Positions 1-9,017 of a stretch of 64,000 nt of DNA are shown here, piece by piece. Every line of letters starts with the position of its first letter. Position 1 is the first letter of the stretch. The position numbers and the translations under genes were made by a program. The notes below the pieces were generated by a model. It ran no database searches and had not been told where the DNA came from. It worked only from the letters and a program-made list of their open reading frames with translations. This DNA comes from Fennellomyces sp. T-0311 (lineage: Eukaryota > Mucoromycota > Mucoromycetes > Mucorales > Lichtheimiaceae). The DNA lies in the NCBI GenBank assembly GCA_025266875.1, contig JALLLT010000043.1, positions 1-64,000 on the forward strand. Direction: 5' to 3'.

Positions 1-408
1 TACGCTTCGTTCTGGCTGATTGCTAGTTTGTGGTTGAGTGTGCATTGCGCTTGGTCCTGGTTCTGCGAAAGGTAAAATGTTTTCTACGGGTTCTACAAAT
101 CGGATCTTTTGATCTTTCTTTGTTTGTTTCTTTGGCTTTGTTGGTTTCTCGATTTGGTATGGTACTACTCTCGAACGTAATTGTTTATCGCGACGATCCT
201 GTTTTTGAGCTGTGAACAACTCATATTGTTGATGTGGCTCTGGTTCCTTTATGTTAGCGAAATTGTTAGTATAATACTCATTATCTGATCCATCTAAATA
301 TTGGTCAGACTGTGAGTCTTTATCATTGTTGATTATATATGCATTTAAGCTAGCGGATTTTGTTTGTGGGTGACCGTTCTGCCGACCGCTAAAGGCGGCA
401 GGGCCATT
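1..408 (-). CDS. LTR retrotransposon Pol, 5' part (runs off the window)
   Basis: On the minus strand the frame that is -1 relative to gag stays open from the gag stop to position 1, 136 codons, with no stop. It has no start codon of its own at the junction, so it is read here as the Pol part of a Gag-Pol fusion made by frameshifting. The visible part is a hydrophilic linker rich in Lys, Gln and Pro, for example PKKQTKKDQKIRFVEPVEN. No protease, reverse transcriptase or integrase motif is reached before the edge, so the Pol identity is an inference from position and from the frameshift signal. Alternative: simply a 3' extension of gag in another frame. The plus-strand ORF covering this stretch has no coding character. 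Confidence 0.6.
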
Positions 409-417
409 TAGTTTTTT
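379..417 (-). promoter_or_regulatory. Programmed -1 ribosomal frameshift signal at the gag stop
   Basis: Reading the minus strand, the last sense codons of gag are TCA AAA AAC, followed by TAA. This places the canonical X XXY YYZ heptamer A AAA AAC (411-417) directly before the stop. After a 9-nt spacer comes a stem, CTGCCG pairing with CGGCAG (379-401), extended by two inner C-G pairs. The loop side TAGCGG can also pair with CCGCTA about 20 nt downstream, so an H-type pseudoknot is possible. A -1 slip leads exactly into the open 136-codon frame. The same heptamer drives gag-pro frameshifting in betaretroviruses; that parallel is family knowledge, and function here is inferred. Confidence 0.72.
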
Positions 418-1856
418 GAATGCATTTGAGTGCCATTGTTGAAATTTCTTCTATAGTCATTTTCAAATCGTTGCACAGGCGGATTCCATCGTTCAGTGTT
501 TTGTTCTCGACGTTCTAGTCGTTCATCGGCATCCTTCCAAGCACCTTTGTAGTCGTACTCAATTGCACCTGTCTGCTCGTTGATGCTAGTAAAACGCTTA
601 TCTAAAGGAACCGATTTGTTGCGTCCAAATTCATGTCTTCGGGAGTGATAAAATGGTTCGTTTTGGGGAGCCTTTCTAGGATATTGACCATATCCGGAAT
701 TCTGATTGTCATATCTCTGGCCATTCACAGGCGACTGATTGCCTTGTGCTTCCTCATGATCCTGGCTTGCCCATTGATCGTTAGTGTTTCCTCGATCATT
801 TTGACGGTACCCTTGGTTGTTGGGTCGTGGTCCATTGTTCTGACGGTAGTTATTATTGTAGCGATTTTGCTGTCGCTGGGGTTGGTAACGATTCTGTTGT
901 TGCTGACGTGGGGCACGTGTCTCACGGTTTTCGCGTTCGGGCCAATGTTGAAAGTACATTCCTTTCAAGTTCGTTTCTGCCATTTTGGCAGCCAAATACT
1001 TGACAGCATCTGTCATTTTAAATCCTTGTTGTAAAAGGAAGCTGATTTCTTCATCAGAAATGTTGCCATTAACAACTCGATTTTCGTGCCACGAATTAAG
1101 ATCGGCAAGTTGTGTAGCCAATAAATCATGTGCGTCGGAATAATGACGAGGCGTCATATTCTTGCGCTTTAACATTTCTCGGTGCGCAAACCAATATCCA
1201 TCAGCGGCTTGTAAGAATTGGTTGTGCTCCAAAAATCCGGTAGAGTAACAATGAGCTCGGATTTCCGGCAATAGTCCTTGCTTAAATCGTGTATACAAGG
1301 CGTCCTGGTCTTCCATGTTAACCATATCCAATGCTTCTCGAAGACGACCGAGAAATTGGCGTGGACTTTCATCAGCAAGTTGAGTCATGCGACTGAATTC
1401 TTCTTTCATTCGCAGAATGTCATGATCGGTTACATACTCGATCTCGAGTAGTTCTAGCACATCTTCAAGTGTGCGTACTGCGGCATCAGTTTTGCTCTCC
1501 AGACGTGGGAAGATCTTCCTTTCGAAAAAGGCAAGAGCGGGTCCTCTCAAGATGGCATGCAGAACTTGAATCTGCCGAGCGGTGTTACCAAAGATTCCTG
1601 CCAACAACATATATTGGCGAAACTCGCTTCGGAACTTGATAAAGTTCTCGTTCTCATAGCCTCCAAAACTAAGGCTTTGAGGTGGGTAGATAGGGCGCGT
1701 ATCCAACACAGTTAGTTCGGACAAACGTTTTCCAGAGTGAGACGAAACTTCCGATGAATACAGATGTTCCTCTTGAATCTCACTTCCTTCGGTCGAGTCG
1801 ATGATTCTGTTCGAATCATCAGCGGTAATAACTTGTTCCTGGCTGTGGATAGACAT
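408..1856 (-). CDS. Retrotransposon Gag protein (482 aa)
   Basis: Minus-strand ORF of 482 residues starting MSIHSQEQ. Residues of about 60-230 form a helical retrotransposon Gag (capsid) domain with the usual pattern of a Leu/Phe-rich core, including GPALAFFERK and a later region with FLGRLREALD and FKQGLLPEIRAHC. The C-terminal third is low complexity and rich in Asn, Gln, Arg and Tyr, likely RNA-binding; no CCHC zinc knuckle is present. Gag would assemble the cytoplasmic particle that packages element RNA. It sits downstream of a primer-binding site and LTR-like promoter and upstream of the -1 frame Pol. No internal stop is visible, so the element may be recent or still expressed. Confidence 0.8.
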   Translation of the reverse strand: MSIHSQEQVITADDSNRIIDSTEGSEIQEEHLYSSEVSSHSGKRLSELTVLDTRPIYPPQSLSFGGYENENFIKFRSEFRQYMLLAGIFGNTARQIQVLHAILRGPALAFFERKIFPRLESKTDAAVRTLEDVLELLEIEYVTDHDILRMKEEFSRMTQLADESPRQFLGRLREALDMVNMEDQDALYTRFKQGLLPEIRAHCYSTGFLEHNQFLQAADGYWFAHREMLKRKNMTPRHYSDAHDLLATQLADLNSWHENRVVNGNISDEEISFLLQQGFKMTDAVKYLAAKMAETNLKGMYFQHWPERENRETRAPRQQQQNRYQPQRQQNRYNNNYRQNNGPRPNNQGYRQNDRGNTNDQWASQDHEEAQGNQSPVNGQRYDNQNSGYGQYPRKAPQNEPFYHSRRHEFGRNKSVPLDKRFTSINEQTGAIEYDYKGAWKDADERLERREQNTERWNPPVQRFENDYRRNFNNGTQMHSKN

Positions 1857-1975
1857 TTTGACGGGTAGTAATTTGCTTGGTAGCGTTGGGTTAAAAGTGT
1901 AGAGTGGAATTGTGTTTTACGATTTTTTTTGTTTTTGAATAGCTTTGTTGTTTATACTGGGAATATGTTTGCTTT

Positions 1976-1993
1976 CCCCTGTAGTGAGCACCA
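1976..1993 (-). other. Primer-binding site of the minus-strand LTR retrotransposon
   Basis: On the minus strand the sequence TGGTGCTCACTACAGGGG begins with TGG, as expected for the complement of a tRNA 3' CCA end. It lies two bases after a CA that could end the LTR and about 120 bases before the gag ATG. Its 12-bp core (TAGTGAGCACCA on the plus strand) recurs at 16943-16954 in the same orientation. The tRNA itself was not identified. Confidence 0.5.
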
Positions 1994-1995
1994 AT

Positions 1996-2340
1996 TGATA
2001 GAGTATTTCTTGTAGGAGAGTGAACGGTAGTTCACAATATAAGTTTAAGAGTGAAAAAAAAAAGGTTTGTAGGCTGGGTGAGTTAACAAAAATAATAGAT
2101 CTTAGCACTTTTGGCTTATTCAGATCAAAAAGATATTAAGGCTTTGCCTAATGTTTGTGTGTAAACAATGAGTATAAGTTAACTGCTTTATTCGCTCTGC
2201 AAAATCGGGCTATTTATACTTGTTCAGCGGTTACACACTGATAAAGAAGTAGTAATAAAAGATAAAAAGAAGTTGAATATATGTGTATAGTATTATAAAA
2301 ATAAGATAAAAAGAAGATAAGAATATGATGAAAAAAAGAT
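1996..2340 (-). repeat. 5' LTR and promoter of the minus-strand retrotransposon (outer edge uncertain)
   Basis: The inner boundary is set by the primer-binding site at 1976-1993. A TATA box, TATAAATA on the minus strand (2211-2218), lies in a context typical of an LTR promoter, about 355 nt before the gag start codon. The second LTR is outside the window, so the outer boundary (about 2340, next to a Plavaka-type fragment) cannot be fixed and no target duplication can be shown. Confidence 0.45.
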
Positions 2341-2374
2341 AAAAATCTGATGGAAAAATTGGATTAGGAAACTG

Positions 2375-2797
2375 TGGTAGCACAAACCGACTTTACTCGT
2401 TACAACGTAAACTGTTTATAAGCAAATCGAATGGTAAAGTATACAATCATGTCGTCCGGATTATGATTCAGATGCTTTCGTTGATCCATGACGCCTAGAT
2501 CTACCTAAGAGTATTTGATATTATTGTCTATAAAACGTTGCGTATTCATATACTTGGTTACTATTTATAAAGGTGCTTAACCCGCTTCAACACAATTCAA
2601 GGTAGATAAAATCTGTTCACGATTTTAAACGCTCTCAACCCTCTCTCAACCCCGCCAACATTTTGATAGGATTATAAACCCTGTCAACCCTCTCTCAACC
2701 CCGCTAAATGTTTTGGTAGGTTTATAAACCCTGTCAACCTTCACTCAATCCCTGCAACCTTCATAAGGGCTTAATCAGCGGGGTATCTTTTCCGATG
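2375..2797 (+). mobile_element. Deleted Plavaka-type fragment (P3), same family as P2
   Basis: This stretch matches the 3' end of the P2 element (transposase C-terminal codons plus 3' terminus, ending at 34690). A 164-bp internal deletion joins the equivalents of 34216 and 34381, and there are single-base losses in the coding part. From the deletion to the end, both copies are exactly 310 bp long and differ at only about eight positions, and both end in TTTTCCGATG before unrelated flanks diverge. This comparison fixes the terminus of the family. The left edge near 2375 is where similarity fades; no matching left terminus is seen. Confidence 0.75.
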
Positions 2798-2967
2798 TTA
2801 CTATGCACAAAATGTCCCATTATATCGATAGAAGCTCAATTAACTACATGAAAATCAATAACAGCGACGTGGATGACGAACTAGCGGATTATGACGAGTA
2901 TCCTTGTGGCGGACAAGGGCAGCAACAATATGACTCGATGGCTGTTGACGGAAATACCTAAGAACAG

Positions 2968-3381
2968 ATGGCACATGTCAAGGAGCCTCTAACCCAAGCA
3001 GAAGAGCAGCAGCAACAACAATCGTCAATGCAGGCACAACAGCCAGCAAAGACAAAGAAGGTTCAAGCCCCGAAGACAAGAAAGAATAGAGCGAAGCGAA
3101 GCAGTGGCACTGGCAGGACATACACTGTCGATGAAATCGAGAAAGTCCTTGATGCTTACTTCAATGATCCCAGCATTACTTCAATGAAAGAGGCAGGAGC
3201 AACTGTTGGGATGGCGAAAGCATCGGCAAGAAAGCTAGTCAATATGTACAAGCATTTGTTTCCAAAGGTGGTGAAAAAACAGAAAGCTCATAAAGCGAAG
3301 TCAAATTTGTCCATAGTAGACCAAGACATCGCTTTGAAATTGTTAATGAAAATGAACGCTAGTAAAAATGTCACCAAATAG
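2968..3381 (+). CDS. Small helix-turn-helix protein, possibly an N-terminal transposase fragment
   Basis: 137-residue ORF with a Gln-rich and Lys/Arg-rich N-terminus and, at about residues 50-90, a segment (YTVDEIEKVLDAYF and ATVGMAKASARKLVNMY) that reads as a helix-turn-helix like those opening Tc1/mariner-type transposases. No DDE domain follows; the frame stops at 3381 before AT-rich sequence. A separate 53-codon acidic ORF (2802-2961) precedes it in another frame, so the pair may be one gene broken by a frameshift. It begins five bases after the terminus of fragment P3. Function is not established; a truncated transposase is the best guess. Confidence 0.4.
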   Translation: MAHVKEPLTQAEEQQQQQSSMQAQQPAKTKKVQAPKTRKNRAKRSSGTGRTYTVDEIEKVLDAYFNDPSITSMKEAGATVGMAKASARKLVNMYKHLFPKVVKKQKAHKAKSNLSIVDQDIALKLLMKMNASKNVTK

Positions 3382-4754
3382 TACCCTCTTCCTCTCCCCC
3401 ATCATTATTTCTCGTATATTACTTTAGTCATATATTTTTTCTTTGCCCATTTATATATTCTATATAATATACGCTCTTTATGAGCATCTTACATGCACTT
3501 TCCTGTGCCCACTTGATATAACTGCCTAATTTTCCCACAGTCTGTGCTTTTCATTAGTAATCTGTAGCTTGTATATGTGTCGTCGTTGTCATGGATTGAG
3601 CCACAGAGAGGTAGACGACCCACAAAGAATAGAGTCCACGAAGAGAGATAACTACAAAGGTGTGTTGTGGGGTTGATAAATAGTAAGGTGAGGCAATAAA
3701 GACGAATCCTTTAAGACACAGATTTATTTCTGAAAATCAGAACAACTTGCTTTCTATTATTACGATGGCTCTTTTATACTCGATCGCTTCCTTCGATTCA
3801 TATGACAGATTTGCATCATAAATTCTCTTAGTCTTTCTCTTAGTACCTCTTAGTACTTCTTAGTGTCTCTTAGTGTCTTTTAGTACGATCGAAGTAGCGG
3901 AGTATTAACAGATCGACGCTAACAAATTTGGTAACACGTAGGTGACGTATTCTCGATTTGGACTTCTTTATCAGACTTAGTCCTTGGACACCACAAACGG
4001 TATAAAGTTGCAAAGACTAACAGCAGATGGATGATGATTTATTCAATAAACTAGCCTGATATTTATACTGCTTCTAATACTAAAAATATATATCATACTG
4101 TTGCAGTGCATAGCAATGACGAGCTGGCATGAGAATTATAAAGGTAGCTAGTTACGCATTACGTCAAGACATACTGTTGCGTGCTGCAGTAGAAGAAGTG
4201 TTATCGGCATTACGATGCGCCGCATAATGTATTACGACATATGTTTCATAATCTTTCTATGCATATACACTTTTACAATCCTTTTGATGATCCATTTTTA
4301 TAATCTCTCAGCATGCACAGAATCTATGCTCATGTCAGAAATGCAAGTGGAGAGTAGAAGCACGACCCAATAGAAGATAGCTAGGAACAAGACGGAGATA
4401 AGAATACTACTCTACTAAAGGATAATACAACTACTAACCAATTAACAAGAATGCAAGAACCCACGAGAATGGATCAAGTGGCAAGGCCGAACAAGGCAAG
4501 AACAAGACTAGACTAGAAGGTGGGTGTTAGATGCTTTCCACTACGCATTGACCATATGGATGGTTACCAATGGCAAGACTGGACAAGGACAAGAACTAGG
4601 ATAGAGATGGATTCTAGAGGTTGGTTAAGACAAGGATAAGGTAGATAGAATAATGTGACGAGATAAACTGATGCCTTTATTGCTCTTGTTCTTATCCGAT
4701 ATATATGCCCAATGCTCACAAGAAATAATAAATACAACGATGGAATTAATGATA
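3382..4754. other. Gene-free AT-rich stretch with LTR-like remnants
   Basis: No convincing coding region. It holds the possible solo LTR at 3663-3995. A segment near 4020-4150 shares scattered words (ATGATTTATT, TATTTATACT, AAGGTAGCT) with 35180-35290, suggesting fragments of one LTR family. Near 4440-4640 there is sequence rich in CAAGACAAGAAC-like words. Confidence 0.4.
3663..3995. repeat. Possible solo LTR
   Basis: The stretch starts TGTTGTGG and ends CACCACA, giving imperfect inverted ends of LTR type. It contains a TTTTATACTC promoter-like word and an internal run of a ~10-bp unit (TCTTAGTRYC) at about 3829-3885. No 5-bp target duplication is seen and no second copy lies in the window, so this is tentative. 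Confidence 0.3.
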
Positions 4755-4906
4755 TGGTGCATGTATTTAATAACTGACACAAATTTACCCCAACTTTGAA
4801 TCATTATAACATTTTTCTATATCAATATTTCGTAAAACTAATTCGTAATAATAGAAGAGAAAGCCTTTGTTAATAATTATTACAAGCCACTTTTTTTTAT
4901 TTTCTA

Positions 4907-5655
4907 CAGTGGAACTCCGCTTTTTGCACCCCCGCTTTTTGCACACCCCCGCTTTTTGCACACCCCCGCTTTTTGCACACCCACGATTTTTGCACATAAT
5001 TCTCAGGTAAACCCGCTCTTCACTTAAGAAAATTTGCACACCCCCCGCTTTTTGCACTTTGCACACCAAAATTCATGATGTGCATTTTTCCCGCTTATCC
5101 TATATAGCTCAGATCTGATAGCGGGCTATGAGATTCGAACTTGGCTCTAAGAGTTTTCCAGAAAAAATGTAAAAACTCAGTGGTGATTGGTGCATCTGAT
5201 GCTTTTTACGGAAATCATCACAGACTTTGTTCAGCTCCTCCATAAGCTTGCTGTGCTCTAAATCATCCAAAATATTAAGGACACCAGCAATCATATCAGC
5301 CTTCTGTGACCAACTATACGGGTCCAATTGATAACGTCAATAATCTTAATTGATATGTTGGCTCATTCTCTTTCAGAAAAGCATGAAATGATGGTTTCCT
5401 TATGTTTTTCCTCAATTCTAGGCTTTTCTTTTAGTGGTATGTTAAATAAAAGTAATAAGAGAAGGAGGAACGCTTGCTAAGTTATTTGAGCTTATATACT
5501 ATCATCAATTTTGCGCTCTACTACATATTATTGGCTGACACTAACTAGCGGATATTATATTTCCCTTCGTGTAACAACCTCGCTTTTTGCACACCCCTGC
5601 TTTTTGCACATAATTTGAGGGTAAACCCGCATGTGCAAAAAGCGGGGTTCCACTG
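4907..5655. mobile_element. Non-autonomous pogo-like element inserted in the Tc1-like transposon
   Basis: The left end CAGTGGAACTCCGCTTTTTG and the right end, reverse-complemented CAGTGGAACCCCGCTTTTTG, form a terminal inverted repeat differing at one base, with TA on each side (4905-4906, 5656-5657). The termini are followed by several copies of a 17-bp unit, CCCCCGCTTTTTGCACA, at 4917-5065 and again near 5580-5660. Only a short minus-strand ORF fragment (5109-5327) is inside, not recognisable as transposase, so the element would depend on a transposase from elsewhere. Confidence 0.75.
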
Positions 5656-6232
5656 TAACAAAAAAAAAATTATAAGAGTTCAAAGTTGGTCAGTTCGGGC
5701 AAAATATACTAAGGTCAAGAAAAAATTGAGAATACCTAAATGCCTTATTGAGTTTAAAATAGTTGTGTAACAGCTGGTATACCCGCTGTCATTGGCTGGA
5801 TCAATGTTTAAAATCTCAGTGTGCCTTTGTGTCACATTCTACACCTTTCCACAGGGAATGCCTTCTTGTTTCAGTCTCAGACACATCTATTCTATTCGTT
5901 CTTTCGACAGCGCCAACCGTAGGTCATCCATTGGTCCAGTTTCTGTCAACATCTGTTGGAAACCACTTTGATCCAGATTAGGACATCAAAGGACTCCTCG
6001 AGTTTACCCGAAACATGGATAAGGTACTTAACTGGACGCTCGTCCTATATCGCCGTCTAAACATGGATCAGGAACATTGGTAAGAAGCGTTCATCCCGAC
6101 CGCTTCAACAATATAAATATTCGAGTAGTTTGTCATCAATAAAAATATCTTTAATTCGGTCTCGCACTTAAAACGTCTGATCTTGATTGAAGAATATCAT
6201 ACTTTGCTCATCTTATTTCGATCTCTCGAAGA

Positions 6233-6589
6233 ATGGCTGGTAAAACAAAGCGTCAAAAAGCTGTTGCAAAGTTGAACTGTACTGGTGGACGATTTAAGAA
6301 GGCTGCTACAAGTAATCCCGATGAGTCTTTAGAGTCACCAATTGAATCCGTCGAGGAGCAAGAAGACTGGGAGCTTCTAGGCATATCAGCGGATCAGTTA
6401 ATGGCTATAGCCAGACGTGAGCCTTCTCAGGTCGAAGATTTGTCATGGAAAGAAGGCGCTGATAATTCATTCCGTGCTTACTATGATGATAGCTCGCTCG
6501 CCACCTACTATCGAAAGCGAAAAATATGCAAGCAGCACTTGCTCCTACTCCAGATGGCAAGAAGCAATCAAGCATCCGAAGCTTTTTAG
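6233..6589 (+). CDS. N-terminal part of Tc1-like transposase, separated by a frameshift
   Basis: 118-residue ORF starting MAGKTKRQKAVAKL, with an acidic stretch and the motif YYRKRK near the end. The downstream transposase ORF (6526-8424) continues in the -1 frame from the A-rich run in CGAAAAATATG near 6516-6526, so the two are most simply one gene interrupted by a one-base change in a homopolymer. The heptamer here is not a canonical slippery site, which argues against programmed frameshifting. It lies about 120 bp downstream of an AATATAAATATT promoter-like word. A basic, nucleus-directing N-terminal region is a plausible role. Confidence 0.6.
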   Translation: MAGKTKRQKAVAKLNCTGGRFKKAATSNPDESLESPIESVEEQEDWELLGISADQLMAIARREPSQVEDLSWKEGADNSFRAYYDDSSLATYYRKRKICKQHLLLLQMARSNQASEAF

Positions 6590-8424
6590 TAAAGCAGCCA
6601 CCTACTACTGGCAGCAGCAATGAAGTCGAGGATGTGTCTTGCAACAGTAGTGATGACGACGTTGAGGATGAACATGCCAAAATTAGTGTAGCGTACATGC
6701 AACTGATGGCCCAGACTAAACCACAGTTGAGCATGACATCCGACTTCAATACGAAGACGGCATTCGAAATGACTAGGCTAAATGCTGTCAAGATCTATTT
6801 GAGGTGCCGGAAAGATGGTATCAAGAAGGTAGAAGCATCAAAAATTGCAGCTGCCGAATATTGGAGTGACCCTTCGTCATATCGTTTACGGACTATTCGC
6901 ATATGGGGCCAGGAATACCTTGATTACGGAAAGCTCGGTCTTTTTAAGCAAGGAAAGCATGCAAAACGAGTGTCCCTGCTCTCTGACGAAGATATCGCTC
7001 TTGCTGCTCGTAAATGGCTTCATTTGCAAAAGCCAGAAAAAAGAACCACCGTTGAGCTCAAGAAATTACTTGATACACATGTTCTTGTTGAGAAGCTTGG
7101 GGTTCCAGGAGACATCCCTCTCAAGACTATTGCGAACTACATGCATCAATGGGGCTACGTATATCGCCGAAACAACAAAGACGTGTACTATGATGGTCAT
7201 GAGCGTTCAGATGTAGTGAAGTATCGACTTAAATGGGCCCAATGGATGATGACGCTGCAAAAAAGAGCTGATACATTTGTTGGTGATGATGCTGGTACGG
7301 TTATACCGCCAAATCTCGAGCCAAACCAATCTAAAATCGTTTTCGTCACTCATGACGAATCCACCTTTTACGCAAATGACGGGAAGAACACACTTTGGTT
7401 AGAAGATGGCGAAAATTTACTCAGAAACAAGACTCCCAGTCGCTCGATAATGGTGAGCGAATTTCAGTGTCCTTGCCATGGTACCATGAGGATCCAGAGC
7501 TGGACATCTCGACGTATTATCTATCCTGGCGCAAAGCACGATGGGTACTGGACCAATGAACACATGGTTGAGCAACTTGTCGAAGACGCGATTCCTCTCT
7601 TCGAAAGACTTCACGAAGGTTGTACGGCGGTTTTCCTTTTCGACCAAAGCAGCAATCATAATGCCTACAAAAAAGACGCACTCGTAGCCAGTCGTATGCA
7701 ACTCAACCCAAAGGCGAAACTGGATAGCGACCTATATCAATTCCGTGAAACAAAATTCCGTCTACACGACGATATAGTTCCAGTAGAGGATATTTATCAG
7801 TTCGACCAAGAAGAAGAAGGCGAAGACGAAGACGATGACAACGTATATATACAGAATCTTTATTACAAGGAATTAGCCAGTGTTAGAGTCAAAGGAGTAC
7901 CAACGATGAAAGAGTTTTGGTTTTTTAAAGGTATTAAGCGTATCTTAAAGGACCGACGTCTTTGGAGAGATGAGGATCCACATCGGCCTGGACAATCGTG
8001 GCGCGGATACTGCAGTGGTCCTGAGGCTTCAGATCATTTGTGTTGTGCACGACATCTGCTTGCTGCCCAGCCTGATTTCAGAAGACAAAAGACTGCCATC
8101 CACGAGGAAGTCAACGCCGCTGGACATATCTTTGCTTTATATCCAAAATTCCACTGTGAATGTAATTGGATTGAAAGATACTGGGGTGCAGCAAAACGTG
8201 AAGCGCGTCTGCAATGTGACTACTCATTCCATGGCCTACAAAAAAACATTCACCAGTTTCTCGATAAGGCAGCAGACAAGGTTATTATACAACGATATTA
8301 TAATCAGTGCATGCGATATATCAAAGCATATAGTTTAGGTCACAATGTAGGAGAGGCCGCAGTGGAAGCCGAAAAATTTTCTAGGCAACAGAAGTCCCAC
8401 AGAAGAATTGGCAGACACGATTAG
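6526..8424 (+). CDS. Tc1/mariner-like DDE transposase (main ORF, 632 aa)
   Basis: The ORF carries an N-terminal HTH-type region (about residues 85-180) and an RNase H-like catalytic domain. Catalytic acidic residues sit in the motifs THDESTFYANDG (about residue 270), FLFDQSSNHNAYKKDA (about residue 370) and a late CECNWIERYWGAAKREAR (about residue 545), giving a D-D-E arrangement. This is the large fungal Tc1-like type with a long D-to-E spacing. The product would bind the TGGTGCATG-type ends at 4755 and 8522 and move the element into TA sites. The main ORF has no stop; only the junction with the 6233 ORF is out of frame, so activity is doubtful unless the shift is overcome. Confidence 0.8.
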   Translation: MQAALAPTPDGKKQSSIRSFLVKQPPTTGSSNEVEDVSCNSSDDDVEDEHAKISVAYMQLMAQTKPQLSMTSDFNTKTAFEMTRLNAVKIYLRCRKDGIKKVEASKIAAAEYWSDPSSYRLRTIRIWGQEYLDYGKLGLFKQGKHAKRVSLLSDEDIALAARKWLHLQKPEKRTTVELKKLLDTHVLVEKLGVPGDIPLKTIANYMHQWGYVYRRNNKDVYYDGHERSDVVKYRLKWAQWMMTLQKRADTFVGDDAGTVIPPNLEPNQSKIVFVTHDESTFYANDGKNTLWLEDGENLLRNKTPSRSIMVSEFQCPCHGTMRIQSWTSRRIIYPGAKHDGYWTNEHMVEQLVEDAIPLFERLHEGCTAVFLFDQSSNHNAYKKDALVASRMQLNPKAKLDSDLYQFRETKFRLHDDIVPVEDIYQFDQEEEGEDEDDDNVYIQNLYYKELASVRVKGVPTMKEFWFFKGIKRILKDRRLWRDEDPHRPGQSWRGYCSGPEASDHLCCARHLLAAQPDFRRQKTAIHEEVNAAGHIFALYPKFHCECNWIERYWGAAKREARLQCDYSFHGLQKNIHQFLDKAADKVIIQRYYNQCMRYIKAYSLGHNVGEAAVEAEKFSRQQKSHRRIGRHD

Positions 8425-9017
8425 CTGTGTGTAACCCTCTCTACCTATATATATATATCGGAATTTGAAATTAAAAATTGAGAAAAATTAAGGTTTGTGT
8501 CAGTTATAAAATACATGCACCATAATAAAATACAATATCGGTAAGATGAGCAATAATGCGGGAAAATATTAATGAAGTAAGGGGAAGGGGATGACAACGA
8601 TGCATACTGTTACTATGTTCTAATCGGTCATGACAGCTTATTTAGCAAGTGTGGTGAACCACTACATGTATGGACACAATGGAGATCGGTCAAACATCCA
8701 TTCTAGCACATTCCATCAGACGAACACTCTGGAAGAGTACTGATGACTAAGATATGAACGGTATTACCTTACACCGGTTTCAAGGAAGCTGAATGATGTT
8801 CTACAGGACATGCACCTATCACAGAGTACACAGAGTCGATATCTGCCGTCGTCGGTAAAACATAAGACGAACACGCAACCCGATACGTCCTCGACCAAGT
8901 ATCATTTATCCAGGAACGGATATTAGAATCTCCAGTAAAAGATATAAAAGAGAGAGAGTTCAGCCATAATAAAGGACATACAATTATTCAGATTCTCAAC
9001 GAATTCTGCTCTTGTTA

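Larger units (their letters stand above)
4755..8522 (+). mobile_element. Tc1/mariner-like DNA transposon with TA target duplication
   Basis: The left end TGGTGCATGTATTTAATAAC (from 4755) is the inverted copy of the right end (to 8522), with one base difference in spacing; similarity runs about 30 bp through ACTGACACAAA. Both ends are flanked by TA (4753-4754 and 8523-8524), the target duplication expected for Tc1/mariner elements. The DDE transposase gene lies inside. A younger 749-bp element is inserted near the left end (4907-5655). Confidence 0.8.

Noticed and set aside
633..1034. 133-residue plus-strand ORF with hydrophobic composition
   Set aside because: It is antisense to the Asn/Gln/Arg-rich part of gag, whose complement naturally reads as hydrophobic residues.
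4917..5065. CRISPR array
   Set aside because: The 17-bp units are directly adjacent or separated by related sequence, without unique spacers, and lie inside a transposon in a eukaryotic genome.
6516..6532. Programmed frameshift in the Tc1-like transposase
   Set aside because: The in-frame heptamer at CGA AAA ATA is not of X XXY YYZ form and no downstream stem is evident, so a simple one-base indel is preferred.
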